Origin: Ralstonia wenshanensis
GTDB lineage: Bacteria > Pseudomonadota > Gammaproteobacteria > Burkholderiales > Burkholderiaceae
Direction: 5' to 3'
Length of the DNA: 64,000 nt
NCBI RefSeq assembly: GCF_021173085.1
Contig: NZ_CP076413.1
Coordinates: 2,294,001 to 2,358,000 of the forward strand
The position numbers were made by a program, and so were the translations under genes. Of this stretch, positions 38,652 through 47,780 are shown in pieces; the stretch's first letter is position 1, and the number at the start of each line of letters is the position of its first letter. The notes beneath the pieces are model-generated. The model had not been told where the DNA came from, did not search any database, and saw only the letters and a list, made by a program, of their open reading frames with translations.

Positions 38652-39370
38652 TGGACCCGCGCCGCCACCCCGATCTCGTCGACAAGCTGGCCGCCGAATA
38701 TGCGGTCGGCACCTTGCGTGCCGGCGCACGCCGCCGGTTCGAGCAGATCATTCGCCACGACGACGCCGTGCGCGCCACGGTCGAACGCTGGCAGCGCTAT
38801 CTGGCCGACCTGCCCGCGCTCCAGCCGGCCACGGCGCCGCTACCGGAAATCCTCTGCCGCGTTGAAGTGCAACTCGGCTGGCGCGAGCCTGCGCCGGCGC
38901 GGAAAGCCCTTTGGCAACGGCTTTGGCAAGGCACCGGCTTCTGGCGCGGCGTCACCGCAGTCGCGGCGCTGGTCGGGGCGGTGGCGATCGGGCTGAACCT
39001 GCGACTGGCGCAGCAATTGCGCGAGGCGCCCGTCGCCAACGCCGTGGCCGTGCTGCAGGACGCGCAGGCCCGGGCGGCCGTCCTCGTCACCTGGGATGCG
39101 CGCACCGGCACGCTGTCGCTCAAGCGGCTGGATGCCACGCCGCTCAACACTGAGCAGGCCTTGCAGCTCTGGGCGCTGCCGCCGGGCGGGCATCCTCAGT
39201 CACTTGGGGTGATCGGGCACCAGCGCGCGGTGCGGCTGACAGTCGCGCAGCCGTTGCGCCAGGTGCCCGCACTGGCCATCAGCGTGGAACCGCGTGGCGG
39301 CTCGCCCAACCCGAATGGGCCGACGGGGCCGGTGGTCTTCAAGGGTGCGCTGATCGACAGCACGCTGTAG
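38651..39370 (+). CDS. RskA-family anti-sigma factor
   Basis: A 239-residue single-pass membrane protein. The N-terminal cytoplasmic part ([27 protein letters not shown]) is the short anti-sigma domain, one membrane helix follows ([19 protein letters not shown], about residues 97-116), and the periplasmic C-terminal RskA domain has the features [17 protein letters not shown] and [16 protein letters not shown]. It would hold the ECF sigma factor encoded just upstream at the membrane. ATG at 38651 overlaps the sigma stop codon. The signal is unknown. Confidence 0.9.
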   Translation: MDPRRHPDLVDKLAAEYAVGTLRAGARRRFEQIIRHDDAVRATVERWQRYLADLPALQPATAPLPEILCRVEVQLGWREPAPARKALWQRLWQGTGFWRGVTAVAALVGAVAIGLNLRLAQQLREAPVANAVAVLQDAQARAAVLVTWDARTGTLSLKRLDATPLNTEQALQLWALPPGGHPQSLGVIGHQRAVRLTVAQPLRQVPALAISVEPRGGSPNPNGPTGPVVFKGALIDSTL

Positions 39371-39473
39371 GCACCGCTGCGTGGGGGCCGGAAGGCCCTG
39401 CGGGCGATATAATCGCGGTTTCCTGAATTTGCGGCTGGTGCCTCGCTGGCCGCGCTCCTCCAGCTGTCCGCCC

Positions 39474-40889
39474 ATGACCTCCCAACTCGCCAAGAAGGCC
39501 GAAGCGTGGTCCGCCCGCTTTAACGAGCCGGTGTCCGATCTCGTCAAGCGCTATACCGCGTCGGTGTTCTTCGACAAGCGCCTCGCACTGTTCGACATCC
39601 AGGGCTCGCTCGCGCACGCCGCCATGCTCGCCAAGCAGGGCATCATCGCCGAAGCCGACCGCGCTGCCATCGAAAAAGGTATGGCGCAGATTCGCCAGGA
39701 GATCGAGGCCGGCACGTTCGAGTGGAAGCTGGACCTGGAAGACGTTCACCTGAACATCGAAGCGCGCCTGACCGCCATGGCGGGCGACGCCGGCAAGCGC
39801 CTGCACACCGGCCGCTCGCGCAACGATCAGGTCGCCACCGACATCCGCCTGTGGCTGCGCAGCGAGATCGACAACATCGTCGGTCTGCTCAAGGCCCTGC
39901 GCAGCGCGCTGCTGGACTTGGCCGAGCAGCACACCAACACCATCGTCCCGGGCTTCACGCATCTGCAGGTCGCGCAACCGGTGGTGTTCGGCCACCACCT
40001 GCTGGCCTACGTCGAGATGTTCACGCGCGACACCGAGCGCATGCTCGACGCCCGCAAACGCGTCAACCGCCTGCCGCTGGGCGCCGCGGCGCTTGCTGGC
40101 ACGAGCTACCCGATCGACCGCGAATTCGTCGCGCAGCAACTGGGCTTTGACGGGGTGTGCCGCAACTCGCTGGATGCCGTGTCCGACCGCGACTTCGCCA
40201 TCGAATTCTGCGCCGCCGCCGCGCTCGTCATGACGCACGTCTCGCGCTTCTCTGAAGAGCTGGTGCTGTGGATGAGCCCGCGCGTGGGCTTTATCGACAT
40301 TGCGGACCGCTTCTGCACCGGCAGCTCGATCATGCCGCAGAAGAAAAACCCGGACGTACCGGAACTGGCACGCGGCAAGACCGGCCGCGTCAACGGCCAC
40401 CTGATCGGCCTGCTCACGCTGATGAAGGGCCAACCGCTGGCGTACAACAAGGACAACCAGGAAGACAAGGAACCGCTGTTCGACACCGTCGATACCGTGG
40501 TCGACACGCTGCGCATCTTTGCCGACATGGTGCCGGGCATCACCGTCAAAGCCGACGCCATGCGTGCCGCTGCGCTGCAGGGCTACGCGACCGCCACCGA
40601 TCTGGCCGACTACCTGGTCAAGCGCGGCCTGCCCTTCCGCGATGCACACGAAGCCGTGGCCCACGCCGTGCGCGCGTGCGACGACCTGCGCTGTGATCTG
40701 GCAGACCTGTCGGTTGCGCAACTGCGTGACATCTGCGGCCTGGGCGACAAGTCCGACCTCATTAGCGACGATGTGCACGCCGTGCTGACGCTGGAAGGCT
40801 CAGTCGCTTCGCGCAACCACATCGGCGGGACAGCGCCGGAGCAGGTGAAGCAAGCCATTGCGTTTGCTCGGGCCGCGCTGGCTGAATAA
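39474..40889 (+). CDS. argH: Argininosuccinate lyase
   Basis: The 471-residue enzyme splits argininosuccinate to arginine and fumarate, the last step of arginine synthesis. The superfamily signature [15 protein letters not shown] and the upstream [15 protein letters not shown] are intact. Start [19 protein letters not shown] at 39474; the longer frame has no support. It is followed by a strong terminator whose sequence recurs at 44606-44651. Confidence 0.97.
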   Translation: MTSQLAKKAEAWSARFNEPVSDLVKRYTASVFFDKRLALFDIQGSLAHAAMLAKQGIIAEADRAAIEKGMAQIRQEIEAGTFEWKLDLEDVHLNIEARLTAMAGDAGKRLHTGRSRNDQVATDIRLWLRSEIDNIVGLLKALRSALLDLAEQHTNTIVPGFTHLQVAQPVVFGHHLLAYVEMFTRDTERMLDARKRVNRLPLGAAALAGTSYPIDREFVAQQLGFDGVCRNSLDAVSDRDFAIEFCAAAALVMTHVSRFSEELVLWMSPRVGFIDIADRFCTGSSIMPQKKNPDVPELARGKTGRVNGHLIGLLTLMKGQPLAYNKDNQEDKEPLFDTVDTVVDTLRIFADMVPGITVKADAMRAAALQGYATATDLADYLVKRGLPFRDAHEAVAHAVRACDDLRCDLADLSVAQLRDICGLGDKSDLISDDVHAVLTLEGSVASRNHIGGTAPEQVKQAIAFARAALAE

Positions 40890-40908
40890 TCGGCTGCACG
40901 CTTCAAAC

Positions 40909-40943
40909 AAAAACGCCGCGCTACCCAGCGCGGCGTTTTTTTT
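40909..40943 (+). terminator. Terminator of argH
   Basis: Stem AACGCCGCGCT / AGCGCGGCGTT around a 4-base loop, then a T-run of eight. The left arm and the sequence before it (40904-40922) are identical to 44606-44624, and the right arm (40927-40940) is identical to 44634-44647. Confidence 0.88.
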
Positions 40944-41193
40944 GGTCGCTGCTTTTGCGGCGGTCAAATTTCTAAAGCATCACTCCACGACGCGCGGCAT
41001 CGCTCTTTCCGGTACTACGGCCGTTGCCCCTCCTTGCCCCCCTTTGGCACCCCCAAAAACGCGACACAAATCTTGACGTGATTGCGCAGAAATAGTTGGG
41101 AGAATCACCTGCCCCACATTACTTCGAACGCTATCCGCGGCATGTCGAATAACAAAAATCCCAACGCCATCGCGGAGATAAGGAGATGTACCA
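40944..41193. other. Gene-free stretch before the effector-immunity module
   Basis: With the argH tail it makes about 304 bp without a credible gene. It has lower GC than its surroundings. A short open frame (41082-41279) has no plausible product. TTGACG at 41073 resembles a -35 but has no good -10 partner. AAGGAGATG just before 41194 is the ribosome site of the first DUF3304 gene and recurs before the second. Confidence 0.5.
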
Positions 41194-41715
41194 ATGCGTG
41201 CGTTGAAAAACTACACCCGCCACCTGCGCACCGCCATGCAGTGGCTCACGCCGTTTCTGGTGATGGGGTTAATCGTTAGCTGTCTCGACAACAAGGCGAC
41301 CGTGGAGGTCACCGGTTACGACCATATGGAAAAGCGCGCGATCCTATGGTTCACGGTCAACGGTGCTAGTGGACCCAACCTGTTTCCGGAAAGCGGTGGT
41401 GGGAAATACAACTGCTGCATAGAAATTCCCAAACGCTGGCACCGCGGCATGAAGGCCACCGTTCGCTGGCAATACGGCACGGGCGACGACAGCCCCCGCG
41501 AAGCTGTGGTCGATATTCCGGAATACACCGCTGAAAATCGCGGCCCCGTTCAGGTCCACTTTTACGACAACCATCGCGTCAAGGTCGTTGTTTCCAAATG
41601 GGCACTAGGGAATGCCGACTATCCCTTGCCCAAAGAAGACTGGGCTCCATGGACCATCAACGAGCGATGGGAGCGCAATATCCGTGAAATTCGAGAAGAA
41701 GGAGGAGATGTATGA
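41194..41715 (+). CDS. DUF3304 lipoprotein, candidate Tle immunity protein (copy 1)
   Basis: A 173-residue protein. The N-terminal hydrophobic segment ends in a lipobox-like LIVSC (Cys near residue 30), so a lipid-anchored periplasmic protein is likely. The body matches copy 2 closely: NKATVEVTGYDHM, GGGKYNCCIEIPKRWHRGMKA, VVDIPEY and GPVQVHFYDNHRVKVVVSK. DUF3304 genes are found next to DUF2235 phospholipase effectors, where an immunity role is the favoured view. It ends ATGA-overlapping a 34-codon remnant of an effector gene. Function is inferred from context. Confidence 0.72.
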   Translation: MRALKNYTRHLRTAMQWLTPFLVMGLIVSCLDNKATVEVTGYDHMEKRAILWFTVNGASGPNLFPESGGGKYNCCIEIPKRWHRGMKATVRWQYGTGDDSPREAVVDIPEYTAENRGPVQVHFYDNHRVKVVVSKWALGNADYPLPKEDWAPWTINERWERNIREIREEGGDV

Positions 41716-41816
41716 CAGCGATCGACTTCGCACTAAACCCCGGCTTGAAACTTGGTCGAACCCGCAGCAAAGAGCGCCCGCTGAGTGACAAGGAGATGCA
41801 CCAATGCGCGCGTTAA
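41712..41816 (+). pseudogene. Remnant of a second DUF2235 effector gene (N-terminus only)
   Basis: This 34-codon frame encodes MTAIDFALNPGLKLGRTRSK then ERPLSDKE before a stop. The intact effector at 42422 begins MTDIDFALNPDLNLCQTRSK then ERPLSEKE. The match is nearly residue for residue, and then the remnant runs straight into the start of the second DUF3304 gene. The start overlaps the stop of copy 1 (ATGA) and has a strong AGGAGGAGATG site. It is best read as the 5' end of an effector gene lost in a recombination between tandem copies. Confidence 0.75.
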
Positions 41817-42364
41817 AAAACCACCCCCCCCAACTGCGCACCGCCATGCAGTGGCTCGCGCCGTTTCTGGTAATGGGACTCATCGTCAGCTGTCTCGACA
41901 ACAAAGCCACCGTGGAAGTTTCAGGCTACAACCACATGAAAGACCAGTCCATTGCCGGTTTTTCCGTCAATGGCGCCGGCGGCCCCAATATTGGCCCGGA
42001 AAGTGGAGGAGGAAAATTCAATTGCTGCATAGAAATCCCCAAACGCTGGCATCGAGGCATGAAGGCGAAGGTCGAGTGGTTTTACGGGTACGGCATTGAG
42101 GGACCGGGTTCGCAACCTCCTCATCAAGAAGCCGTGGTCGATATTCCGGAATACACCTCTGAAAACCTCGGCCCCGTGCAGGTCCACTTTTACGACAACC
42201 ATCGCGTCAAGGTCGTTGTATCGAAATTCGGCATTAGAAGCCCTTGCGGACCACTGCGGGAGGAAGAAAAAGCACCATGGAAAACCCGACAGGACTTGAT
42301 CGATTATCACCGCACGGGCGAGGGAAAGAATGAACGCTGCGATGGCCCAGGGCTAAATCCATAA
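41804..42364 (+). CDS. DUF3304 lipoprotein, candidate Tle immunity protein (copy 2)
   Basis: A 186-residue paralogue of copy 1. The N-terminal lipoprotein signal is nearly identical (VMGLIVSCLDNKATVEV). The strands CCIEIPKRWHRGMKA and GPVQVHFYDNHRVKVVVSK are shared. The regions between differ (FYGYGIEGPGSQPPHQ against QYGTGDDSPR), as do the C-termini, which here end GKNERCDGPGLNP. The first bases overlap the end of the effector remnant in another frame. The intact effector gene begins 57 bp downstream. Divergence in loops but not in core is what one expects of immunity proteins matched to different effectors. Confidence 0.72.
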   Translation: MRALKNHPPQLRTAMQWLAPFLVMGLIVSCLDNKATVEVSGYNHMKDQSIAGFSVNGAGGPNIGPESGGGKFNCCIEIPKRWHRGMKAKVEWFYGYGIEGPGSQPPHQEAVVDIPEYTSENLGPVQVHFYDNHRVKVVVSKFGIRSPCGPLREEEKAPWKTRQDLIDYHRTGEGKNERCDGPGLNP

Positions 42365-42421
42365 CGGCTGCATCATTTCCCAAGAAAACTGATGACACGA
42401 TAAATCGAATTAACACAAACC

Positions 42422-44569
42422 ATGACTGATATCGACTTCGCATTGAACCCCGACCTGAATCTTTGCCAAACTCGCAGCAAGGAGCGCCCGCTGAGTGAGA
42501 AAGAAACCATGCAACGCATGTGTGCTTTAAATTCCCTGCTCCCCAAGAGTCACATACCGTCTTGCGATGGGAACCTCTTCGTCGGCATGTTCTTTGATGG
42601 CACCGGCAACAACGAAGATGAAGATTACAAGAAGCACCAGGCAGACCCGCGCCATCAAAAGCACAGCAATGTCGTGCGCCTCTACCACGCTTATCCAGAC
42701 TTGAAGGAGAAGAAAGGAACGGATGCCTACTATGCCTATTACGTTCCCGGCGTCGGCACGCCGTTCGACAAGGTGGGCGACGACGGTAAGGTTATTCCCG
42801 GTGTCCCCAATCCGCTCGGATCCGCCGCCGGCTGGGGTGGCGCGCCGCGCATCTTTTGGGGGCTGATACAAGTATTCAACGCTATCCATCGTTACTTCCA
42901 CGAAAGCGGCCTCATTTCCGAAAGCGAAGCTAAAGACCTGTGCAACCCACTGAGCTTCTCCCCCACGAACTTCGCCAAGCGGTTTTCCGTTTCGGCAAAC
43001 CCCTTCCATGCGTTGCTCAACACGCAGCAGACGTTGAACTACAAAAGACGGCTTCGTGAACTGAAAGACGTTTACCAGGCGCGGCTCAAGACAAAAATCC
43101 GTGGCCGGAAGCCGGAGCTGCGGCTCATCAACCTGAGTGTGTTCGGCTTCTCGCGTGGCGCGGCAGAAGCACGTGCGTTCGTGAACTGGCTCTACGAGTT
43201 GTGCGAACAGAAAGACGGCGGCTGGCTCTTTGCTGGCATCCCGCTGCGGATACAGTTCCTGGGCATCTTCGACACAGTGGCGTCGGTGGGGCTGGCGGGC
43301 TTGTACCCGATTACAGAAGGCAGGCAAGACTGGGCCGACGACAACATGCAGATCCACCCGGCGGTAGAGCAATGTCTGCATCTGGTTGCGGGTCACGAAA
43401 TCCGCGCGTGCTTCCCGCTCGACTCCGTGCGGGTCGATGGGAAGTATCCCCCCAACTGCAAGGAGTACGTTTTCCCCGGCTCGCACTCCGATGTGGGTGG
43501 GGGGTACATGCCGCTGGCGCTAGGCAAGGCCGATTGGAGCCGCGACGGGAAAAACACCGATCTCCAACTCGCTCGCGTGCCGGGTTTCGAGATGTACTGT
43601 GCAGCGCTTGCGGCCGGTGTGCCGTTCTACTCGCCAGAACAGCTCGCCGAAAGAAGGGAGCAACAGATTTTTGACGCGTTAGCACCTTCTAAAGCCACCC
43701 TTCACGCCCTCGCCGCCTATTACCAGCACGCCAACATCCAACCTGGCCCCGTTGAAGAAATGGCACGTCAGCATCTGAGCTGGTACTTCAGCCACCGCTG
43801 GCAACTACTGGAAGCGGGTTTTCATAAAACACCCCAATACCAACGCGCTCGGGTTGAACCCAACGCAGACCAAGGTAAGGATTTCCAGGGCGAATCCACG
43901 TGGATGCTGCACACGCAGCGCGCGCTCATTCAAATGGTTGCGGCATCCTGCCATCACCTCGAACAACGCATGCAGCTCAATCGAGAGGACGTCGAACAAC
44001 ATGGCGAGGCCTTAACGAGCCCGTTTGAATTTGGAGCCGCTGCAAAGAAGGCAGCCGCCAAATCGCTGGGCAGCCCCGCGGGCGCGATCTACCACGCGGT
44101 GGAACACCAGAGTGGCCCGATAAAGAACGATGCGCGGCAAGCCCAGGCTGATGCCATCGCCAAACAAGCGCCAGCCGTACTCGCACGGTGGCGGCAGTGG
44201 CTTGCCAATAACATGTACCCAGAAGTGCGGAACGCAAGCGCGCCCGAGCGAGACGTCATGCGGTTGTTGGAAGCCCTGCGGAGTCGCCCCGTTCCGGAAG
44301 CGATTGGCGGCTTCTTCGATGCCTACGTGCATGACTCAATGGCTGGCTTTATCGGCTTTGGCATGCCCGAGTTCCAACTGAATGGTTATGGGCTGGCGAA
44401 GTTCCGGCGCATCTACTTTGGCGATCACGGAGACAAGATCATTCGTGACAGGGTCAAGCACGAAAACGAACAGCGTATTGTTGAGGCGAGAGCCCAGCGC
44501 AACAAAGCGGCCTCAGAGCGGATGCCGCCGCGCATTCCGCCAATGTCGGAGTGGTTTCCAAGCCTTTGA
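42422..44569 (+). CDS. DUF2235 (Tle1-type) phospholipase, candidate type VI secretion effector
   Basis: A 715-residue alpha/beta hydrolase of the DUF2235/Tle1 family, phospholipases delivered by type VI secretion. FDGTGNN (residues 58-64) starts the domain, the nucleophile Ser244 is in the elbow GFSRG (242-246), and the acid Asp357 is in GSHSDVGGGY. The C-terminal third has helical stretches (RDVMRLLEALRSRPVPEAIGGFFDAYVHDSMAGFIGFGMPEFQ). There is no signal peptide. Two DUF3304 genes precede it. No vgrG, PAAR or other secretion gene is nearby, so it is an orphan module. No good ribosome site precedes the ATG, unlike the remnant copy. GC is visibly lower than in the flanks. Confidence 0.85.
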   Translation: MTDIDFALNPDLNLCQTRSKERPLSEKETMQRMCALNSLLPKSHIPSCDGNLFVGMFFDGTGNNEDEDYKKHQADPRHQKHSNVVRLYHAYPDLKEKKGTDAYYAYYVPGVGTPFDKVGDDGKVIPGVPNPLGSAAGWGGAPRIFWGLIQVFNAIHRYFHESGLISESEAKDLCNPLSFSPTNFAKRFSVSANPFHALLNTQQTLNYKRRLRELKDVYQARLKTKIRGRKPELRLINLSVFGFSRGAAEARAFVNWLYELCEQKDGGWLFAGIPLRIQFLGIFDTVASVGLAGLYPITEGRQDWADDNMQIHPAVEQCLHLVAGHEIRACFPLDSVRVDGKYPPNCKEYVFPGSHSDVGGGYMPLALGKADWSRDGKNTDLQLARVPGFEMYCAALAAGVPFYSPEQLAERREQQIFDALAPSKATLHALAAYYQHANIQPGPVEEMARQHLSWYFSHRWQLLEAGFHKTPQYQRARVEPNADQGKDFQGESTWMLHTQRALIQMVAASCHHLEQRMQLNREDVEQHGEALTSPFEFGAAAKKAAAKSLGSPAGAIYHAVEHQSGPIKNDARQAQADAIAKQAPAVLARWRQWLANNMYPEVRNASAPERDVMRLLEALRSRPVPEAIGGFFDAYVHDSMAGFIGFGMPEFQLNGYGLAKFRRIYFGDHGDKIIRDRVKHENEQRIVEARAQRNKAASERMPPRIPPMSEWFPSL

Positions 44570-44605
44570 TCGCTTGAGCTAGCGGGGCCATGGGCAGCAC
44601 GCCGC

Positions 44606-44651
44606 CAAACAAAAACGCCGCGCTGAGTTGATCAGCGCGGCGTTTTTGTTT
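44606..44651. terminator. Terminator after the effector gene / decarboxylase gene
   Basis: Stem CAAAAACGCCGCGCT / AGCGCGGCGTTTTTG with a 9-base centre and T-rich tails both ways. It can serve the effector gene and the convergent decarboxylase gene. The arms are copies of those in the argH terminator. Confidence 0.8.
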
Positions 44652-44665
44652 TGTGCAGCTGAAAC

Positions 44666-46945
44666 TCAGCGCACGCAGTCGACAAAGTACCCCATCTTGC
44701 CGTCGACCTCTTCCTCGACCAGACCATGAATGTCGGTCTCGAAGCCCGGGAACAGCTTGTTGAACTGGCGGGCGAATTGCAGGTATTGCACGATCGTCTT
44801 GTTGAAGCGCTCGCCAGGAATCAGCAGCGGAATGCCCGGCGGATACGGCGTCAGCAGGATGGCGGTGATGCGGCCTTCCAGGTCGTCGATTGCCACGCGT
44901 TCGGTTTCACGGTGAGCCATCTTGGCCCAGGCGTCCGACGGCTTCATCGCCGGTTCCATGTTCGACAGGTACATCTCCGTCGTCACGCGAGCCACGTCGT
45001 TGGCCTGGTAGACGCTGTGGATGCTGTCGCACAGCTCGCGCAGCCCGATGCGCTCGTACTGCGGATACTGGCGCACGAACTCCGGCAACACGCGCCACAG
45101 CGGCTGGTTGTTGTCGTAGTCGTCCTTGAACTGCTGCAGCTCGGTCACCATCGAGTTCCAGCGGCCCTTGGTAATGCCGATGGTGAACATGATGAAGAAC
45201 GAGTACAAGCCGGTCTTCTCGACGATGATGCCGTGCTCAGCCAGGTAACGCGTCACGATGGCGGCCGGGATGCCCGAGTCGCTGAACTTGCCATCGACGT
45301 CCAGGCCCGGGGTGATGATGGTGGCCTTGATCGGGTCGAGCAGGTTGAAATCTTCGGCCAGGTTGCCGAAGCCGTGCCAGCGCTCGTTGGCCTTGAGCAT
45401 CCAGGCTTCGCGGTCCTCGATGCCTTCGTCGGACAGGTCGTTCGGGCCCCAGACCTTGAACCACCAGTCGTCGCCACGCCCACTGCCACCGTTCGTGCCG
45501 ACGTATTCCTGCTCCACCTTGCGCATGGCGCGGCGGAAGTCCAGCGCTTCGGCAATGCTCTCTTCCACCAGCGCAGTGCCGCCCGGCGCTTCCATCATTG
45601 CCGCGGCCACGTCGCACGAAGCGATGATCGAGTACTGGGGGCTCGTCGACGTGTGCATCAGATACGCCTCGTTGAAGCGGTACGTATCGAGCTTGCGCGT
45701 CTCGGAATCCTGCACGAGGATCTGCGACGCCTGCGACAGGCCCGCCAGCAGCTTGTGCGTGCTCTGCGTGGCAAACACCAGCGCGTCCTTGCTGCGCGGG
45801 CGGCCGTGACCAATGGCGTGCATGTCCTCGTAGAAGGGGTGGAACGACGCATGCGGCAGCCACGCTTCATCAAAGTGCAGCGTGTCGATCTCGGTCGACA
45901 GCATGTTCTTGATCATCTCGGCGTTGTACAGCACGCCGTCGTACGTGCCCTGCGTGATGGTCAGAATGCGCGGCTTCTTGTTTTTGGCCTGGCTGGCGAA
46001 CGGGTGATCGGCGATCTTCTTGGCGATCGTTTCGGGCTCGAACTCGCTCTTCGGGATCGGGCCGATGATGCCAAAGTGGTTGCGCGTCGGCATCAGGAAC
46101 ACGGGGATCGCGCCCGTCATCATGATCGCGTGCAGGATCGACTTGTGACAGTTGCGGTCCACCACCACGATGTCGCCGGGCGCCACGTTGGCGTGCCACA
46201 CCATCTTGTTCGACGTCGACGTGCCGTTGGTCACGAAGAACATGTGATCGGAGCCGAAGATGCGCGCAGCGTTGCGCTCGGACGCGGCCACCGGGCCCGT
46301 GTGGTCGAGCAACTGGCCGAGCTCTTCCACGGCGTTGCAGACGTCGGCGCGCAGCATGTTCTCGCCAAAGAACTGGTGGAACACCTGCCCCACCGGGCTC
46401 TTCAGGAACGCCACGCCGCCCGAGTGCCCCGGGCAGTGCCACGAATACGAGCTGTCCTGTGCGTAGTCGATCAGCGCCTTGAAGAACGGCGGCGGCAGTG
46501 AATCGAGGTAGTTGCGCGCTTCACGAATGATGTGTCGGGCCACGAACTCAGGCGTGTCCTCGAACATGTGAATGAAGCCGTGCAGCTCGCGCAGCACGTC
46601 GTTCGGCAGATGGCGCGAGGTACGCGTTTCGCCGTACAGGAAGATGGGAATGTCAGCGTTGCGACGACGCACTTCGGCCACGAAGGCGCGCAGGTTCTCA
46701 ACCGCCTGCGGTTCGGGCTTGTCGTTGTCCGGGTTGATGAATTCATCGTCGTCGATCGAGACGATGAAGGTGGACGCGCGGCTCGACTGTTGGGCGAACG
46801 AGGTCAGGTCACCATAGCTGGTGAGGCCGGTCACCTCCATCCCCTCATGCTCGATGGCCTGGGCCAGCGCGCGAATGCCCGACCCGGAGATGTTCTCGGA
46901 GCGGAAGTCCTCGTCAATGATGATGACGGGAAAGCGGAATTTCAT
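44666..46945 (-). CDS. Orn/Lys/Arg decarboxylase, biosynthetic/inducible type
   Basis: A 759-residue PLP enzyme of fold type I. The N-terminal wing domain (FPVIIIDEDF) is followed by the PLP-binding core: WHCPGHSGGVAFLKSP, DRNCHKSILHA, the aldehyde-anchor Lys in STHKLLAGLSQAS, and LHFDEAWLPHASFHP. The C-terminal domain is complete. Whether arginine, lysine or ornithine is the substrate cannot be settled by eye. It would make a polyamine (or agmatine, linking to the ureohydrolase at 10-11 kb). dcd lies 73 bp upstream on the same strand. Confidence 0.92.
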   Translation of the reverse strand: MKFRFPVIIIDEDFRSENISGSGIRALAQAIEHEGMEVTGLTSYGDLTSFAQQSSRASTFIVSIDDDEFINPDNDKPEPQAVENLRAFVAEVRRRNADIPIFLYGETRTSRHLPNDVLRELHGFIHMFEDTPEFVARHIIREARNYLDSLPPPFFKALIDYAQDSSYSWHCPGHSGGVAFLKSPVGQVFHQFFGENMLRADVCNAVEELGQLLDHTGPVAASERNAARIFGSDHMFFVTNGTSTSNKMVWHANVAPGDIVVVDRNCHKSILHAIMMTGAIPVFLMPTRNHFGIIGPIPKSEFEPETIAKKIADHPFASQAKNKKPRILTITQGTYDGVLYNAEMIKNMLSTEIDTLHFDEAWLPHASFHPFYEDMHAIGHGRPRSKDALVFATQSTHKLLAGLSQASQILVQDSETRKLDTYRFNEAYLMHTSTSPQYSIIASCDVAAAMMEAPGGTALVEESIAEALDFRRAMRKVEQEYVGTNGGSGRGDDWWFKVWGPNDLSDEGIEDREAWMLKANERWHGFGNLAEDFNLLDPIKATIITPGLDVDGKFSDSGIPAAIVTRYLAEHGIIVEKTGLYSFFIMFTIGITKGRWNSMVTELQQFKDDYDNNQPLWRVLPEFVRQYPQYERIGLRELCDSIHSVYQANDVARVTTEMYLSNMEPAMKPSDAWAKMAHRETERVAIDDLEGRITAILLTPYPPGIPLLIPGERFNKTIVQYLQFARQFNKLFPGFETDIHGLVEEEVDGKMGYFVDCVR

Positions 46946-47018
46946 CGTGGTTCCTTATGGATGAAGCTAAAGGCACCGCTCCGGATACGCCTGAACGCGC
47001 GGAAACGGACTACAAAAA

Positions 47019-47585
47019 CTAGGTCTTGGGCAACGTCACACCGTGCTGGCCCTGGTACTTGCCACCACGATCCTTGTACGAGGTTTCGCATTCCTCGTCG
47101 CTCTCGAAAAACAGCACCTGTGCGCAGCCTTCGCCGGCGTAGATCTTGGCGGGCAGCGGCGTGGTGTTGGAGAACTCCAGCGTCACGTAGCCCTCCCATT
47201 CGGGCTCGAACGGCGTGACGTTCACGATGATCCCGCAGCGCGCGTACGTGCTCTTGCCCAGACACACGGTCAGCACGGTGCGTGGGATGCGGAAATACTC
47301 CATCGTGCGGGCCAGCGCGAACGAGTTCGGCGGGATGATGCACACATCGCCCTTGAAGTCGACAAACGACTTTTCGTCGAAGTTCTTCGGATCGACGATG
47401 GTGCTGTTGATGTTGGTGAAGATCTTGAATTCGTCGGCGCAGCGGATGTCGTAGCCGTAGCTCGACGTGCCGTAGGAAACGATGCGGCGGCCGTCGGATT
47501 CACGCACCTGACCGGGCTCGAACGGCTCGATCATGCCGTGCTGCTCGGCCATGCGGCGGATCCACTTGTCGGATTTGATGCTCAT
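47019..47585 (-). CDS. dcd: dCTP deaminase
   Basis: The 188-residue enzyme deaminates dCTP to dUTP for thymidylate synthesis. [38 protein letters not shown] and the nucleotide-binding [11 protein letters not shown] are conserved. The C-terminus [15 protein letters not shown] is complete. Start [19 protein letters not shown] is standard. It lies between the decarboxylase and an inverted-repeat element. Confidence 0.97.
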   Translation of the reverse strand: MSIKSDKWIRRMAEQHGMIEPFEPGQVRESDGRRIVSYGTSSYGYDIRCADEFKIFTNINSTIVDPKNFDEKSFVDFKGDVCIIPPNSFALARTMEYFRIPRTVLTVCLGKSTYARCGIIVNVTPFEPEWEGYVTLEFSNTTPLPAKIYAGEGCAQVLFFESDEECETSYKDRGGKYQGQHGVTLPKT

Positions 47586-47610
47586 GGAGCGTCCAGATAC
47601 CTTGGATGAA

Positions 47611-47653
47611 CAAATGGGGGCAGGCTTCGCGGTGCGAAAACTGTCCCCATTTG
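47611..47653. repeat. Long imperfect hairpin, REP-like element
   Basis: Outer arms CAAATGGGGGCAG and CTGTCCCCATTTG pair with one mismatch; inner arms TTCGC and GCGAA continue the stem around GGT. A second GC-rich imperfect palindrome (CCAGC to GCTGG, 47660-47682) follows. No T-run follows on either strand, so it is not a standard terminator. It lies between fdhD and dcd. Confidence 0.6.
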
Positions 47654-47780
47654 GTCACGCCAGCGGCCGGGCCCGCGGCTGGGGCCGGTTTGGAACGCGG
47701 ATTGTACTCCCAAACCTGTGACGGAAAACCCCGTGGCAGCCGATGGCTTGCTCTGGCCTTATCGAACCAACCAGAGCAGA

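Noticed and set aside
41082-41279. Short plus-strand open frame of 65 codons before the first DUF3304 gene
   Set aside because: It overlaps the DUF3304 gene in another frame, has no ribosome site, and its end is the out-of-frame reading of that gene.
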